A stretch of 62,318 nucleotides of DNA from Bacteroidota bacterium. Its GTDB lineage: Bacteria > Bacteroidota > Ignavibacteria > Ignavibacteriales > Ignavibacteriaceae. The notes under the pieces are model-generated. The model searched no databases, was not told the DNA's origin, and saw only the letters and a list, made by a program, of their open reading frames with translations. The translations under genes were made by a program, and so were the position numbers. Below, piece by piece: positions 1 to 8,989 of this stretch (position 1 is its first letter; the number at the start of each line of letters is the position of its first letter). The stretch covers positions 1 through 62,318 of the forward strand of contig JAMCWE010000164.1 of NCBI GenBank assembly GCA_023475265.1, read 5' to 3'.

Positions 1-165
1 GTAATCCCTTGAACACGGTATAGAGTTCTTCTTACCTAGTGTAAGTCCGCTCTCTCATCTGTTAAGCCAGTTTTTTATAACGAAAAATAATTTATCTTTA
101 TTAACAATCTCAACATACGAGTGTAAGAGTTAGAAAAATATTTTTAAAAATTAAATGGGGTTCTG
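1..165. other. Left-edge non-coding stretch
   Basis: No reading frame of convincing length is present on either strand before the first gene, and I see no RNA gene or strong hairpin. It may be the 3' flank of a gene outside the window. The last 10 bases before the first ATG (GGGGTTCTG) contain a G-rich stretch that could act as a weak ribosome binding site. Confidence 0.4.
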
Positions 166-1302
166 ATGAAACAAAATAGAAGAGATTTTTTTAAAACAAC
201 AGGATTATTAGCCGGTTCTGCTTTGGTATCCGGTTATACAAATAATTTATTAACAGAAAAAATTATCGGAAATAAAATGTCGGGTAAAATAAAATTTAGA
301 TATAAGCCTTACACATTGGAATTAAAACACGTCTTCACTGTTGCAACTAATTCCAGAACAACAACTCCGGTTGTATTAACTGAAATTGAATATGAAGGAA
401 TTATAGGATACGGAGAAGCATCAATGCCGCCGTATCTCGGGGAATCGCATCAAACAGTTCTAGATTTTCTTTCCAAGGTTGACTTCGCCAAATATGAAAA
501 TATTTTTGATCTTGAAACAATATTAGCCGACATCGATTCAATTGCTCCAGGAAATCCGGCAGCAAAAGCATCGGTTGATATTGCATTGCATGACCTTATC
601 GGCAAGCTTATGAACCAGCCGTGGTATAACATCTGGGGATTGAACAAAGATAAAACTCCTTATACATCTTTTACAATCGGAATTGATAAACCGGATGTAG
701 TAAGACAAAAAGTAAAAGAAGCCGATGAATACAAAATCTTAAAAGTTAAGCTCGGAAGAGATAACGACAGAGAGATGATCGAAACCATTCGGTCGGTTAC
801 GGATAAACCGATAACTGCTGATGCGAATCAAGGCTGGACGGACAGACAATACGCGCTTGATATGATCAATTGGTTAAATGAAAAAAATGTTTTGTTCGTT
901 GAGCAGCCAATGCCAAAAATACAAGTTGAAGATCTTAAATGGTTAACACAACATAGCCCGCTGCCGACAATCGGAGACGAATCAGTGCAAAGATTAAGTG
1001 ATGTTGTAAAAGCACGGGAAATTTTTTCCGGTATAAATATCAAACTGATGAAAAGTACAGGCATGCGTGAGGCATATAAAATGATAACACTTGCAAGAGC
1101 TTTGGGAATGAAAGTGATGTTAGGATGTATGACAGAAACTTCATGCGCAATTTCGGCAGCAGCGCAGCTTTCCCCTTTAGTAGATTGGGCTGATCTTGAC
1201 GGAGCCCTTCTAATTAGCAATGATGTTTATGAAGGGACAAAAATAATTGACGGGAAAGTTACGCTAAGTCCGCTTCCGGGAATTGGTGCAAAAAAGATTT
1301 AG
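166..1302 (+). CDS. Dipeptide (L-Ala-D/L-Glu type) epimerase, enolase superfamily, Tat-exported
   Basis: Enolase-superfamily enzyme of the muconate-lactonizing / dipeptide epimerase subgroup, which inverts the alpha carbon of L-Ala-D-Glu-like dipeptides during murein peptide recycling. The N-terminus carries a twin-arginine motif (RRDFFKTTG, residues 5-13) followed by a hydrophobic stretch, so folded export to the periplasm is likely; most family members are cytosolic. The N-terminal cap covers about residues 41-160. In the barrel I see the KVK base motif at 193-195, metal ligands Asp219 (DANQ), Glu246 (VEQP) and Asp271 (GDES), and the opposite-face lysine in NIKLMK (293-296). An internal Met38 could give a cytosolic form. 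Length is normal. Substrate specificity is inferred from the motifs only. The gene stands alone, with 128 bases to the next gene. Confidence 0.85.
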   Translation: MKQNRRDFFKTTGLLAGSALVSGYTNNLLTEKIIGNKMSGKIKFRYKPYTLELKHVFTVATNSRTTTPVVLTEIEYEGIIGYGEASMPPYLGESHQTVLDFLSKVDFAKYENIFDLETILADIDSIAPGNPAAKASVDIALHDLIGKLMNQPWYNIWGLNKDKTPYTSFTIGIDKPDVVRQKVKEADEYKILKVKLGRDNDREMIETIRSVTDKPITADANQGWTDRQYALDMINWLNEKNVLFVEQPMPKIQVEDLKWLTQHSPLPTIGDESVQRLSDVVKAREIFSGINIKLMKSTGMREAYKMITLARALGMKVMLGCMTETSCAISAAAQLSPLVDWADLDGALLISNDVYEGTKIIDGKVTLSPLPGIGAKKI

Positions 1303-1436
1303 TGAATAGTTATCTTTTTAAAAGTTGATGAGTTAAATAATTTCATTATTTAATAATATGTTATATACATCATACTTAGATTTTTTATTGAAAAAAAATT
1401 ATTAAATTTACCCGGCGACTTTAATTAGAGGTGATT

Positions 1437-2096
1437 ATGCCGAAGAATTTTGTTTCGAATAAAGATGAAACAGTAAGGATGTTCGAAAATGATTTCATGG
1501 AGGCTTTGTCTCATGTCCATCCTTCTGTTCCAGTTATAATTTATTTGCCTGTTATTTTATATTTTATATACAAATCATTTGTGATGTCTAAAATAACTGT
1601 GTTAAATATTTTAATGCTGATTGTTATAGGTATTATTGTTTGGACTTTTACTGAATATACGCTTCATCGATTCATTTTCCATTATAAAGCTAAGTCAGCT
1701 TTTGGTGAAAAAATTCACTTTATATTTCATGGCGTTCATCATGATTATCCAAGCGATTCTAAGAGACTTGTAATGCCTCCATCAGTTAGTATTCCTTTGG
1801 CAATTTTGTTTTATTTCATTTTTGATTCTCTTTTAGGCAAAAGTTATGTCGCTCCATTTTTTGTCGGATTTTTAACCGGATATTTATTTTATGACATTAC
1901 ACATTACGCTGTTCATCATTTTAATATTCATAATAAATTTTGGCTTGCATTAAAAAAACATCATATGAAACATCATTATCAGAATTCGGAATTGGGATTT
2001 GGCGTTAGCTCACCGGTGTGGGATAAAATTATTGGTACGGATTTTCCAGAAACTAAAAACGAAAAGAACAATTTACAAATGGAAGAAATTAATTAA
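1437..2096 (+). CDS. Fatty acid hydroxylase / sterol desaturase family membrane protein
   Basis: Integral membrane di-iron hydroxylase of the FA2H/ERG3 superfamily. The histidine clusters that bind the metals are present in order: HRFIFH, then HFIFHGVHH, then HYAVHHFNIH and KHHMKHH near the C-terminus. Four or so hydrophobic segments separate them, as in the family. Hydroxylation of lipid acyl chains, for example 2-hydroxylation of sphingolipid or other fatty acids, is the expected role; the exact substrate cannot be read from sequence. A GTG at 1431 extends the frame by two codons, but AGAGGTGAT sits directly before the ATG at 1437, so I chose 1437. About 60 bases separate it from the response regulator downstream. 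Confidence 0.85.
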   Translation: MPKNFVSNKDETVRMFENDFMEALSHVHPSVPVIIYLPVILYFIYKSFVMSKITVLNILMLIVIGIIVWTFTEYTLHRFIFHYKAKSAFGEKIHFIFHGVHHDYPSDSKRLVMPPSVSIPLAILFYFIFDSLLGKSYVAPFFVGFLTGYLFYDITHYAVHHFNIHNKFWLALKKHHMKHHYQNSELGFGVSSPVWDKIIGTDFPETKNEKNNLQMEEIN

Positions 2097-2154
2097 ATTA
2101 CTTAAATAAAAGGGAATAAATGACAATACTTCAACAATTGCTGTAATTTTTACT

Positions 2155-2523
2155 GTGGAAAAGAAAAAAATATTAATCGTAGAAGATAACCTTGAAACAC
2201 AATTAATTTTTAAAATCTATTTAAGAGATAAATATGATGTTTATGTGGCTGATGATGCAGAGAAAGGAATTGAATCTTTAAGAAATAATAAATACGACCT
2301 TTTATTACTTGATATAAATCTTCCTGGTAAATTAAGCGGGGAAGATGTTCTTAAAGAAGTAAGAAACGGTTTAAATTTATCGAACTTTCCTGTATTTGTA
2401 GTTACAGCATATGCCTTGAAAGGGGACAAAGAAAAATTTTTACAACTGGGAGCTAATAAGTACATTCCAAAACCTGTTGAAAAATCCACGCTGCGCAAGG
2501 AAATTGAAGAAGTTTTACCATAA
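2155..2523 (+). CDS. Single-domain response regulator (CheY-like receiver)
   Basis: A stand-alone receiver of about 122 residues with no output domain. Acidic pocket residues Glu10-Asp11, phosphoacceptor Asp53 (LLLLDINLPG), Thr84 (VVTAY) and Lys106 (IPKPV) are all present, so it should be phosphorylatable. The region around the acceptor (DINL) and the VTAY-L-GDKEKF segment closely resemble the receiver at the end of the hybrid kinase ending at 17545, suggesting related signalling partners. The start is a GTG at 2155. A better-looking ATG with an AGGGA leader at 2120 encodes only eight residues in another frame and stops at 2146. The gene runs into the GH9 gene 11 bases later. Confidence 0.85.
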   Translation: MEKKKILIVEDNLETQLIFKIYLRDKYDVYVADDAEKGIESLRNNKYDLLLLDINLPGKLSGEDVLKEVRNGLNLSNFPVFVVTAYALKGDKEKFLQLGANKYIPKPVEKSTLRKEIEEVLP

Positions 2524-2534
2524 TTTGTAAATTT

Positions 2535-4247
2535 GTGAGATCCACTTTGAAATTAAATAAAATTTTTAAAAGTGTTTGCTTTGAAAATAAAATTGACCTT
2601 CAAATAAATAAATTTTTAATCTGCATTATTTTCCCATTATTTGCTTCTAGCTGCGCTGCCTCAGGAAATATAAATCAAATTTATATTAGAGCAAATCAAG
2701 TAGGTTATCTTCCTAATGATTTGAAAACAGCAGTGGTTTTTTCAGAAAATCCTATAACCGATCTAAAATTTGAAGTTAAAAATCTAACTAACAATAAAAC
2801 AGTATTTAACGACAACTTGAAAAAATCAAAACTTTCTTACAGCAAATTTAAATATTGCTATTACGCAGATTTTTCAAATCTAACAGCTCAAGGTAATTAT
2901 AAAATTGAAGTTGACGGAACTAATTCATATCCATTAAAAATAGGAAAGAATCTGTATAATAAAGTTGTAGATTCTTTAATGCTTTTTTTTAGAGAACAAA
3001 GATGCGGCCCGACAAATCCAATTTTACATAAACCATGTCACCTTTCCGATGTTGTTAGATTAATTGGAGATGAAGGACATAAAGGCGGAGTAGATTTAAC
3101 AGGCGGCTGGCATGATGCTGGTGATTATATTAAGTTTCTCTCTACTGCCGCTTACACAACTTACATGCTGATGTTTTCATATGAGTTTGATAAATCCAAA
3201 TTTAATTTTGATGAAGACAAAGACGGCATACCGGATGTGCTGGAAGAAGCAAAGGTTGGCTTAGATTGGCTTTTAAGATGCAATTATTCCAAATATAAGC
3301 TGGTAACACAGGTTATGGATTTAAGGGACCATGAAGTTGGATGGAGATTGCCTGAAAACGATACTCTTCAATATGATCGTCCGGGGTTTGTTGGGATGGG
3401 AAAAAATCAGATCGGAATATTTGCCGCTACTATGGCTTTAGCATCGCGGGTGTGGTCGGAAAGATTTAAGAAATATGACTTTGCAAAACAATGTTTAGAT
3501 GCCGCTGAAAATTTATATTCAATTCGAGATCAAGTTCCGAATATTGATACAAGCGGAACCGGTATGTATCGTGATAATACTTTTTGGGGAAAGCTTGCGC
3601 TTAGTGCAGTTGAACTTTATCTCACTACTAATCAACAAAAATATTTAACCGATGCTGTTACTTATGCGGATAGTGCCGGTTCTGATTATTGGTGGAGTTA
3701 TGGAAATATAAATTCATTGGCAGATTATAGATTAGGAAAAATTTATCCAAGATTTTCAAAATATATTTTGAATAATCTGATTAGCTTCAATTTGAATAAA
3801 GATTCCTCTGCATTTAATGTGGGACTTGCCTATAGCTGGGGAACAACAAATGCTTTATTAGGAGTATCGCTTCAAGCAATTCTTTATAAAAATTTGACCG
3901 GCAGCAGTGCATATGATTCATTAGCTCTGGATCAAAGAGATTATGTGCTTGGGAGAAATCCATGGGGATTAAGTTTTATTTATAATATAGGCACAGATTT
4001 TCCGAAACATTTGCATTCTCAAGTAGCGTATTTTCATGGCGGATATTTGCCTGGCGCTTTAACTGCTGGACCAGCACCTGAATATATTCTAAGTCAATAT
4101 CAAATGAAAAGAGAAAATCATAAGTATGATTTTTTTAATTCGGAAACTGTAAAATATTATGATGATCGATGGGATTATATAACTAATGAACCGACAATTA
4201 CCGGGAATGCAACTGCATTATTTGTTTACGGATATTATTCTCACTGA
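2535..4247 (+). CDS. Glycoside hydrolase family 9 lipoprotein (endoglucanase type)
   Basis: Inverting beta-glycanase of family GH9. Residues about 48-140 form the Ig-like CelD_N domain (RANQVGYLP), followed by the alpha/alpha-barrel catalytic domain to the C-terminus. The catalytic DAGD motif is at 194-197 (GGWHDAGDY) and the proton donor is most likely Glu552 (TNEPTITGNA). The substrate-binding segments LGRNPWG and the HSQVAYFHGG region are also recognisable. The N-terminus is long for a signal, but Cys40 follows a hydrophobic segment (LFASSC), so this is probably an outer-membrane lipoprotein; the GTG start at 2535 may therefore be too far upstream. It lies just before a polysaccharide-synthase locus, and glycanases often accompany such loci, but beta-1,4-glucan as substrate is inference. 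Confidence 0.88.
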   Translation: MRSTLKLNKIFKSVCFENKIDLQINKFLICIIFPLFASSCAASGNINQIYIRANQVGYLPNDLKTAVVFSENPITDLKFEVKNLTNNKTVFNDNLKKSKLSYSKFKYCYYADFSNLTAQGNYKIEVDGTNSYPLKIGKNLYNKVVDSLMLFFREQRCGPTNPILHKPCHLSDVVRLIGDEGHKGGVDLTGGWHDAGDYIKFLSTAAYTTYMLMFSYEFDKSKFNFDEDKDGIPDVLEEAKVGLDWLLRCNYSKYKLVTQVMDLRDHEVGWRLPENDTLQYDRPGFVGMGKNQIGIFAATMALASRVWSERFKKYDFAKQCLDAAENLYSIRDQVPNIDTSGTGMYRDNTFWGKLALSAVELYLTTNQQKYLTDAVTYADSAGSDYWWSYGNINSLADYRLGKIYPRFSKYILNNLISFNLNKDSSAFNVGLAYSWGTTNALLGVSLQAILYKNLTGSSAYDSLALDQRDYVLGRNPWGLSFIYNIGTDFPKHLHSQVAYFHGGYLPGALTAGPAPEYILSQYQMKRENHKYDFFNSETVKYYDDRWDYITNEPTITGNATALFVYGYYSH

Positions 4248-4437
4248 AAAAAAATTCAAATATTAGAATTTCAATTAAAAAAGCGTTTTGTAGCATTCTA
4301 ATACAATAATTCCTTGTTGTCTCTCTTTAAATCAATTTGCCTGATGAAATTATATGCAATTTAGCAATTCTGCATACTATTATTCGGCATAATATTTGGA
4401 AAATTTAAAAAAATTATGATAAGGTTGTTTGAAAGAA

Positions 4438-5694
4438 ATGAAAAAGAAAATACAATTAGTCCAATCGGGTTTATCTCTTGTTGATAATGCTTGGGGCGGA
4501 TTTTACAGAGGCGGAACCTATTTATTAATAGGCCCGAGAAAATCCGGCAGGACGTTGGTTGGATTACAATATGCTCTGGAATGTGCAAGCCAAAAGGAAG
4601 TTTGCTTGTATTTTACAAGTATGCGTCCAAAAGATTTGATGATTCAAGCAGCTTCAATAGATTTTGATTTACAACATTACATGAATCAAAACCTTATTAT
4701 TGTTGTAAGAGTGGCTCCTCCTTCGGACCTTTATGAAGTTGGCAATCCTGATGATTTTTTAGTAGAATATTTAAATGATATTGTAACAGTTGTAGAGCAA
4801 TATCAGCCAAACAAAATTGTATTTGATGAATTAACACCTTTCATTGGATTTAATAATATAAATCTTCTTCAGGATGTTTTTGTTCAAACTATTGAATCGA
4901 TTGAAGAAAACGCAATAACAAGTTTATTTATTCTTGGCGATCCGGCAACATCACTTGCTAATTCAATTGTTGATGCAATGGCTACTTATTCAACCGGAAT
5001 TATTTATCTGCAAAAAAGTGAAGACGATTCAAATCAAACTCAAAACGGAGTAATGACAATTACTCCTAACATTGGTCATACCGAAGGAAGATTTAAAGCG
5101 AATTATTATATTGAACCGTATAGAGGTATTATTGTGGATTTTCAAAAACCACAAACAAAACCACAAACAAAACCGCAATATAATCATGAAAGGATAAATC
5201 CTGCTGAATCAAAATATAAATCGCTTGCAGAAATTGATTTACCGGTTGAAAATATTTCTTTTTCTAATTTCTATTCCTTAAATGATTTTTATTTGATATT
5301 GAATAATCAAATAGCATTATTTAAAAGTACCGGCCAGGTATTTACAATTCTTTCATTTAAACTTGAACAAGCAGCAGAAAAATTAGGGCTTTTAACTATA
5401 ACACAATTACAAAGTTCAATTAGATTAGCATGCGACCGGAAAGATAAAATATGTGTATTGAGCAATAAAGTAATTATTTTGGTTACCAAAGATGATCCAA
5501 AAACAATAATGAATTTAATTGCAAAAGTAAAAGCAAACCTTCCAAACAACGATCCGAACTATTTAAAGAATGTTATTCCATACATATCTGTATTCACTGT
5601 AAAAGTAGATGAAAGTATTCAAAACGCAGAAGATATTTTTCAGCAGATAACATCTGACGTAGAAATAGAAAAGAATAAATTAGGATTCTATTAG
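4438..5694 (+). CDS. KaiC/RecA-like ATPase fold with C-terminal GGDEF-like degenerate domain
   Basis: Residues 10-240 (numbered from the upstream TTG at 4429) match the KaiC/RadA-like P-loop fold: GPRKSGRT at 35-42 is a Walker A with arginine in the usual lysine position, and KIVFDE at 129-134 is a Walker B. Residues about 280-415 have the alternating pattern of a nucleotide-cyclase fold (ALFKSTGQVFTILSFKL, later a hairpin region where GGDEF would lie that reads LSNKV), so a dead GGDEF domain is my best guess. No membrane segment or signal is seen. Stop and next start are 11 bases apart, making an operon with the TPR/barrel gene. A regulator of polysaccharide export is plausible, but no function is established. 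TTG 4429 is an alternative start. Confidence 0.6.
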   Translation: MKKKIQLVQSGLSLVDNAWGGFYRGGTYLLIGPRKSGRTLVGLQYALECASQKEVCLYFTSMRPKDLMIQAASIDFDLQHYMNQNLIIVVRVAPPSDLYEVGNPDDFLVEYLNDIVTVVEQYQPNKIVFDELTPFIGFNNINLLQDVFVQTIESIEENAITSLFILGDPATSLANSIVDAMATYSTGIIYLQKSEDDSNQTQNGVMTITPNIGHTEGRFKANYYIEPYRGIIVDFQKPQTKPQTKPQYNHERINPAESKYKSLAEIDLPVENISFSNFYSLNDFYLILNNQIALFKSTGQVFTILSFKLEQAAEKLGLLTITQLQSSIRLACDRKDKICVLSNKVIILVTKDDPKTIMNLIAKVKANLPNNDPNYLKNVIPYISVFTVKVDESIQNAEDIFQQITSDVEIEKNKLGFY

Positions 5695-5705
5695 CAGATA
5701 TTTTT

Positions 5706-8576
5706 ATGAATAAAATAACTTTAATCTTTTTTATTCTCATTGCCGTATTCTTCTATTCATCAAATCTAAGATCACAATCAATTGCCGATGCAATGAAGCA
5801 GGAAGCTTTACAGGAAATGAGCGTTGGCAGATTCGGTGAAGCAATAGATTTATTGAATAGATATATTTCTGCGCATCCCCAACAAGCCGATGGATATAAT
5901 TTGCGCGGTGAATGTTATGAAAAAAGGCAGCAGTTTGAAAACTCTGTTTATGATTACAGATCAGCAAGAAAACTGGAGCCAAATAACAAAGAAATAAATG
6001 CTAATCTTGCCAGAGCTACAAGCACCTGGTACTCTCTTTTATATAATGATATCGAAGGTTATAAAAGAGAAATCGCAATAAACCCAAATAATCCTGAAAA
6101 TTACCTGTCAATCGGTAAAGCATATAAAAATTTAGGTCAGTGGCCGGTTGCAGAAGAATGGTATGATAAATATTTAACAATGACTCATGCTTCACCGGAT
6201 GAGATTATTCGTTATTCTGAAATTTTAGCAAAGAATAATCATATCGCAAAAGGCTGGCCAATATTGAAGAGATATACAGAAGAATATCCAAATGATCAGC
6301 GGTTGTGGTCACGATTTGGATATTTTTCTTTATGGTTAGGAAAAACTCATATTGCAATTCAAGCTTTTGAAAGCGCCCTCGCCTTGAAACCATACTTCAA
6401 AGAAGCAATGGATGGATTAGATGAAGCAAGAGGTAAAGGTTATGTTTATACTGTTAATGATACTTCATATAAATATTTTAATTATGGATTGCCTCCTGCA
6501 AGGGCGAAGTTTGTTTATCCGATTGATAAATATTACCGGATAGTAAAAAAAGTTCCTAATGATAATGACACAAGATTTCGTTTATTAAAAGCATTAATAG
6601 AAGCAAATAGATTTGAAGAAGCTTCACAACAAATTCAATATTTGCAAAACGCTAAATATGATTCATCAGAAGTTGCTGCTATTTCTAACCAGGTCGATTC
6701 ATTAAGTAATGTTATTTATAAAGAAAAAGTAATAACATACAAAGCAAAACTTGCTGCCGATTCTACAGATAAAGATGCCGTGGAAAATCTTGGATTATAT
6801 TACTCTCGATTACAGGATTATGATACTGCTATAGCAGTGTATTCAAGCTATCTAAATAAATATCCAAATGATACTGATATTCTTTTTAGGTATGTTCAAG
6901 CGCAAGCTGATAATCGGGATTATTTTAAAGCTCAAGATAAATTACAAATATTATTAAAAAAGGATCCTCAGAATCTAAAGTATCAATTGTTTATGGGTGA
7001 ACTTGATGTTTGGACAGGTCAAAATCTTGACGATGCAAAAAATTATTTAACTAATGTTTTAAATAAGGAACCGGACAATATTGCTGGACTTATTGCGATG
7101 AGTTCGCTGAGTATGCGAAATAATAATTTTGTTGATGCAGAAAATTATATGGACAAAATCAAAACTTTAAATCCTGGTAGTTCTGATCTTAAGAGCCTTC
7201 AGGCAGCGATGACAATGAATAAATTCAGATATCAGCAGGAACAAAATTATGCACTGCTTAGTCAAGCAGAAACACTTTATGGAGAACATAATTGCCAGGA
7301 TGCTTTACCTTTATATGAAGAATTCTTAGCAAGTTCCGCACAAAATAATTTGATTGAAAAAGAATATGCCGATGTGAATGTGTGTGCAGGCAATTATCAA
7401 AAAGCAATTGATATTTATGCAGACTTGTTAAATCAAGGTTATGATTTTAATATCGATGTTGCAAGAGCGACGGCATATTTTGTAATGGGAGATTCTGTAA
7501 ATGCTCTTGCAAATTTCCAAAGATTAGCGAAAGACAGCTCCGATAATTTTAATGTTAATTTATATTTGGGTGATTCTTATTTCAGAATGCATGAATATAG
7601 CAAAGCTGAAGATGTTTATGATAACATGAAAGAAAAAATGAAATTAGATTCCTCGCAAGTTGCAATGATCGATCAAAGGTATAACTGGATGCCAGTTACC
7701 GGTTTTAGAGGATTCTTAAATACATTTCCTACATATACGTTAGTAACACCATATGGTTCGTATTATGCTGATAATCTTGGAATAAAAAATAGCATTCAAG
7801 GTTTACGTATTGATCTTGGAATTACTTCTTTCTTTTCAGTTGGTGCCGAAGCATTTAGAACAACTTTAGCTTCGGATTTAGCTCAAGTTAATACTAATAC
7901 TCTACGGTGGGATTTAACATTCAGATTAGCTGAAGCTCTAACCTTTGGAGTAAATTTTGGAAATACATATTACAGTAATACATACTCACAACCTGTTGCT
8001 GATGTTTACGCCAGATCTGAAGTTCCAAATAAATATGCGATTTATGGATCTTATTCGAAATTAGATGCCTCTCAATTAATTTTTTCTCCTTATTTAATTG
8101 CTTTAAGAATAGATGCAAATACATTCAGAGCAGGCGGATATTATCAGTTTAAATCCGGATTGAAAACTTCTATTGATTATTCTTACATGAGTTTTTCCGA
8201 TGGAAATATTGGGAATACTTTAGCATTTAGAATTGGAAAATATTTCTATCCTGATTTCCTTTTTGGTTACGAATATTATGGATCAGGTTTCCGGAAAACT
8301 TCAATCGTTTATTTTTCACCTTCAAGTTATTCTTCCCACAACATAACTGCTGACTGGGATGTTATTAAAGATTCTACTTCCACAGTTACTATCGGCGGCT
8401 TAATTGGATTTGTTTCAAACACAAATTTTATACTTAGGCAAGCTTACGGTATTGCAACTTTTAGATTAGCCGATCGTTTTACACTTCAAGGTAGAATTAG
8501 CGGCGGCAGCAGCTTACAAAATTATGTCGGTTATAGCTCGTGGACTATTGGTTTAACAGCTTACTGGTCACTATAA
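5706..8576 (+). CDS. TPR protein with C-terminal outer-membrane beta-barrel (YaiO/PgaA-like exopolysaccharide porin)
   Basis: The signal peptide covers residues 1-25 (MNKITLIFFILIAVFFYSS). Residues about 30-680 are a long array of tetratricopeptide repeats (units such as EALQEMSVGRFGEAIDLL, NPENYLSIGKAYKNLGQW and DALPLYEEFL). From about residue 690 to the C-terminus the sequence alternates aromatic beta-strands ending in WTIGLTAYWSL, typical of a YaiO-type barrel with a terminal aromatic-hydrophobic residue pattern. A periplasmic TPR scaffold plus barrel is the design of PgaA, BcsC and AlgK/AlgE, which carry nascent polysaccharide across the outer membrane. It sits between the KaiC-like gene and a processive GT2, supporting the same role here. 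The barrel assignment is by pattern only. Confidence 0.72.
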   Translation: MNKITLIFFILIAVFFYSSNLRSQSIADAMKQEALQEMSVGRFGEAIDLLNRYISAHPQQADGYNLRGECYEKRQQFENSVYDYRSARKLEPNNKEINANLARATSTWYSLLYNDIEGYKREIAINPNNPENYLSIGKAYKNLGQWPVAEEWYDKYLTMTHASPDEIIRYSEILAKNNHIAKGWPILKRYTEEYPNDQRLWSRFGYFSLWLGKTHIAIQAFESALALKPYFKEAMDGLDEARGKGYVYTVNDTSYKYFNYGLPPARAKFVYPIDKYYRIVKKVPNDNDTRFRLLKALIEANRFEEASQQIQYLQNAKYDSSEVAAISNQVDSLSNVIYKEKVITYKAKLAADSTDKDAVENLGLYYSRLQDYDTAIAVYSSYLNKYPNDTDILFRYVQAQADNRDYFKAQDKLQILLKKDPQNLKYQLFMGELDVWTGQNLDDAKNYLTNVLNKEPDNIAGLIAMSSLSMRNNNFVDAENYMDKIKTLNPGSSDLKSLQAAMTMNKFRYQQEQNYALLSQAETLYGEHNCQDALPLYEEFLASSAQNNLIEKEYADVNVCAGNYQKAIDIYADLLNQGYDFNIDVARATAYFVMGDSVNALANFQRLAKDSSDNFNVNLYLGDSYFRMHEYSKAEDVYDNMKEKMKLDSSQVAMIDQRYNWMPVTGFRGFLNTFPTYTLVTPYGSYYADNLGIKNSIQGLRIDLGITSFFSVGAEAFRTTLASDLAQVNTNTLRWDLTFRLAEALTFGVNFGNTYYSNTYSQPVADVYARSEVPNKYAIYGSYSKLDASQLIFSPYLIALRIDANTFRAGGYYQFKSGLKTSIDYSYMSFSDGNIGNTLAFRIGKYFYPDFLFGYEYYGSGFRKTSIVYFSPSSYSSHNITADWDVIKDSTSTVTIGGLIGFVSNTNFILRQAYGIATFRLADRFTLQGRISGGSSLQNYVGYSSWTIGLTAYWSL

Positions 8577-8989
8577 TCTAAAGATCGTAAAACATTCCAC
8601 ACTAACCAGACAAAAAATATCTTATTCATTAAAATGATTAATTGCATTTAGTTCACCTAATTTAAGATTTTGTGAGCTAATACAATTTAATATTATAAAA
8701 TGATATTTAAATTACTCTATAGTTTTAGTTGAATGATTATAATAATCATCAACTACATTAAAACTATTTGACAATTTCTATTTTTATAAGATTTACTTTT
8801 AACCTCAATCATTTAACACTTTCGTAATTTATAAAATTTTAACCTTGGTTTAATTTGATACAGGCCAAAAACAAAATCTTAATCTGTGACAAGATCGAAT
8901 GTTAATACAGCTAAAAGTAATTGGTAAAATAATGATTTACGTGGCATCATAATTGAAGTTTTGTTAAGAAAAATTATAATAAATGACTA
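8577..8989. other. Intergenic region with long imperfect dyad
   Basis: The 413 bases between the porin gene and the GT2 gene hold no convincing ORF. The main structure is the dyad at 8719-8767, described separately. Immediately after it, TTGACA at about 8768 precedes an AT-rich stretch that could serve as a promoter for the downstream synthase gene, but promoter consensus in this lineage is not established and I do not call one. Confidence 0.5.
8719..8767. promoter_or_regulatory. Long imperfect palindrome upstream of GT2 synthase gene
   Basis: The core ATGATTATAATAATCAT (8733-8749) is a perfect palindrome. It extends outward as TAGTTG/CAACTA with one bulged A, and further as ATAGTTTTA (8719-8727) against TAAAACTAT (8759-8767). 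It lacks a T-tract immediately after the stem, so it is less likely to be a simple terminator and could be an operator or an mRNA structure in front of the synthase gene. Confidence 0.45.

Noticed and set aside
2120-2146. Eight-codon frame MTILQQLL after AGGGA before the response regulator
   Set aside because: It could be a leader peptide, but nothing shows attenuation (no hairpin pair, no regulatory codons). Probably a coincidence.
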